Shown here: positions 63,117-64,000 of the stretch, piece after piece
Numbering within the stretch: the stretch's first letter is position 1
Layout: every line of letters begins with the position of its first letter
Assembly: GCF_001273755.1 (NCBI RefSeq)
Contig: NZ_LGYA01000005.1
Location: forward strand, 227,779 to 291,778
DNA length: 64,000 nt
Direction of reading: 5' to 3'
Source: Peribacillus butanolivorans
GTDB lineage: Bacteria > Bacillota > Bacilli > Bacillales > DSM-1321
Program-made: the position numbers and the translations under genes
Notes under the pieces: generated by a model
What the model saw: only the letters and a program-made list of their open reading frames with translations
Databases searched by the model: none
What the model was told of the DNA's origin: nothing

Positions 63117-63146
63117 AAAGCCCTCATCTGTGATGAGGGCTTTTTG
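63117..63146 (+). terminator. Terminator after slaP
   Basis: AAAGCCCTCATC and GATGAGGGCTTT form a 12-bp perfect stem with loop TGT and T5. The following 325 bases to the next gene are AT-rich and show nothing else. Confidence 0.92.
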
Positions 63147-63471
63147 TGTATGAGAAATGAAGTCATTATTATTTTATGAGTGTATTAATTATCGGACTAG
63201 GAGCTATTTATTGGAGTCAAGAAAAAAATAGGATATTTATTTTACTTTGATTTCCATCAATCTTTACTATAGTACGATAATTAAATGGTAAAGAAGATGG
63301 GTTACTTACTTTTCCATAAATTGAAAATCAAGATTTAATTTCAAAATATTCTAACTATATCATGTGTGTATTTTCTCATAAATGGTAACGATAAGTAATA
63401 TCTATAAGTAATCTTATGCAAGCAGGCTTCTTAAAGAGCTTGGAAATAATGAAGAGGAAAGTGGCGGTAGC

Positions 63472-64000
63472 ATGAAGCATAACAACCGGCGATTGAAGGA
63501 GAGATTATTGGAGGTCTTATCTATATCCATCGTGGCCATACTTTTTATTTATACGAATGAAATGATGGATAATAATCTTTCTATCGGTATATTTACGATT
63601 ATTCTCGGTGTCGCTGGATTTTTGGTCTATCTTAAAGAATGGATAACGAAAAGATTCATAAAGGGTACTATTTTTACAGTTTTTCTTCTTATAATTATGG
63701 CCTTTTTTCTTGGTGATATATGGTTTTACCGTTACTATTCAACACCTATCAATTCCTATATGTGGATGCAAAAAAGCAATCTAAATGGGCTTGGTGAAAG
63801 CATACTCAGTATGGTGGAAGTGAAGGACGCTGTCTTTCTACTAGTGGGCGTTCCGATTGCTGAATCATTTGCAAAGAAAATATACCCGCTCAAAGCTATG
63901 GCACTTGTACCGGCTGTATTATTTCTGATGATAGCGGGGCTGAAGCCAATAAAAAATATTTTTATCGATCAGGTGGATATAACTCGACGTTATGAGGCGA
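63472..64000 (+). CDS. LTA synthase-like membrane protein, 3'-truncated by window edge
   Basis: The first 176 residues of a membrane protein cut by the window end. Five hydrophobic helices are visible (for example LEVLSISIVAILFIY, IFTVFLLIIMAFFLGDIWFY, AMALVPAVLFLMIAG). Between helices the sequence FYRYYSTPINSYMWMQKSN and GESILSMVEVKDAVFLLVG resembles the N-terminal part of LtaS-type lipoteichoic acid synthases, whose sulfatase-like domain would follow. ATG 63472 has only a weak ribosome site (GGCGG), but no alternative start exists upstream in frame. Position after secA2-slaP may tie it to envelope assembly. The enzymatic domain is not in view. Confidence 0.7.
   Translation, partial: MKHNNRRLKERLLEVLSISIVAILFIYTNEMMDNNLSIGIFTIILGVAGFLVYLKEWITKRFIKGTIFTVFLLIIMAFFLGDIWFYRYYSTPINSYMWMQKSNLNGLGESILSMVEVKDAVFLLVGVPIAESFAKKIYPLKAMALVPAVLFLMIAGLKPIKNIFIDQVDITRRYEA

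Overview
The window reads as chromosomal core plus accessory DNA from a low-to-moderate G+C, endospore-forming member of the Bacillaceae. The sporulation genes (spoIID, spoIIQ, spoIIID), mbl, the flhO-flhP pair, appDFABC-type permease genes and ywq/ywp-type genes follow the order known from Bacillus subtilis. Unlike B. subtilis, it carries a proton-pumping complex I (nuo) operon and a SecA2/SlaP S-layer export module. That points to a Bacillus cereus-, Cytobacillus- or Neobacillus-like relative; the species cannot be fixed from the sequence alone.

Layout. 1-9446: nuoC (5' end outside the window) through nuoN, an 11-subunit type of complex I with no nuoE/F/G visible. NuoC has a lysine/alanine-rich extension built from near-identical 105-bp tandem repeats. 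9.6-21.8 kb: a conserved block of ywzB-like, ywmB-like, murA, spoIID, a VanZ-like gene, spoIIQ, spoIIID, mbl, flhO, flhP, an EpuA-like gene, fabZ, an Asp/Asn-rich lipoprotein, ywpF and ssbB. 22.2-27.8 kb: an appDFABC-type oligopeptide ABC transporter with a candidate CodY site. 28.0-31.8 kb: a large Vpr-like secreted subtilase. 32.0-40.0 kb: a hypothetical gene, a MocR-type regulator divergent from a LysE-family exporter, a decayed stretch, and the ywqA (SNF2) / ywqB (SWIM) pair.

40.0-40.8 kb holds a REP-associated tyrosine transposase bracketed by two pairs of REP-like palindromes. 40.9-44.8 kb appears to be a self-contained peptide quorum-sensing locus. It has a PlcR-like RRNPP regulator, a divergent 37-residue pre-pheromone ending in a duplicated ELPGLY motif, a small unknown gene, and a CorA-like membrane protein. 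Four copies of one 18-bp palindrome, ATATnnCTATAGnnATAT, lie upstream of these genes, and I propose it as the operator of the system.

44.9-64 kb is a cell-surface region: PBP3-like transpeptidase, an S-layer-anchored 5'-nucleotidase, a 1512-residue secreted protein with two different nuclease domains, a LytB-like SpoIID-domain protein with SH3, an alkaline phosphatase, secA2, slaP, and the start of an LTA-synthase-like gene cut by the window end. The nucleases, nucleotidase and phosphatase together could take extracellular nucleic acid down to nucleosides and phosphate. No rRNA, tRNA, CRISPR array or prophage was seen.
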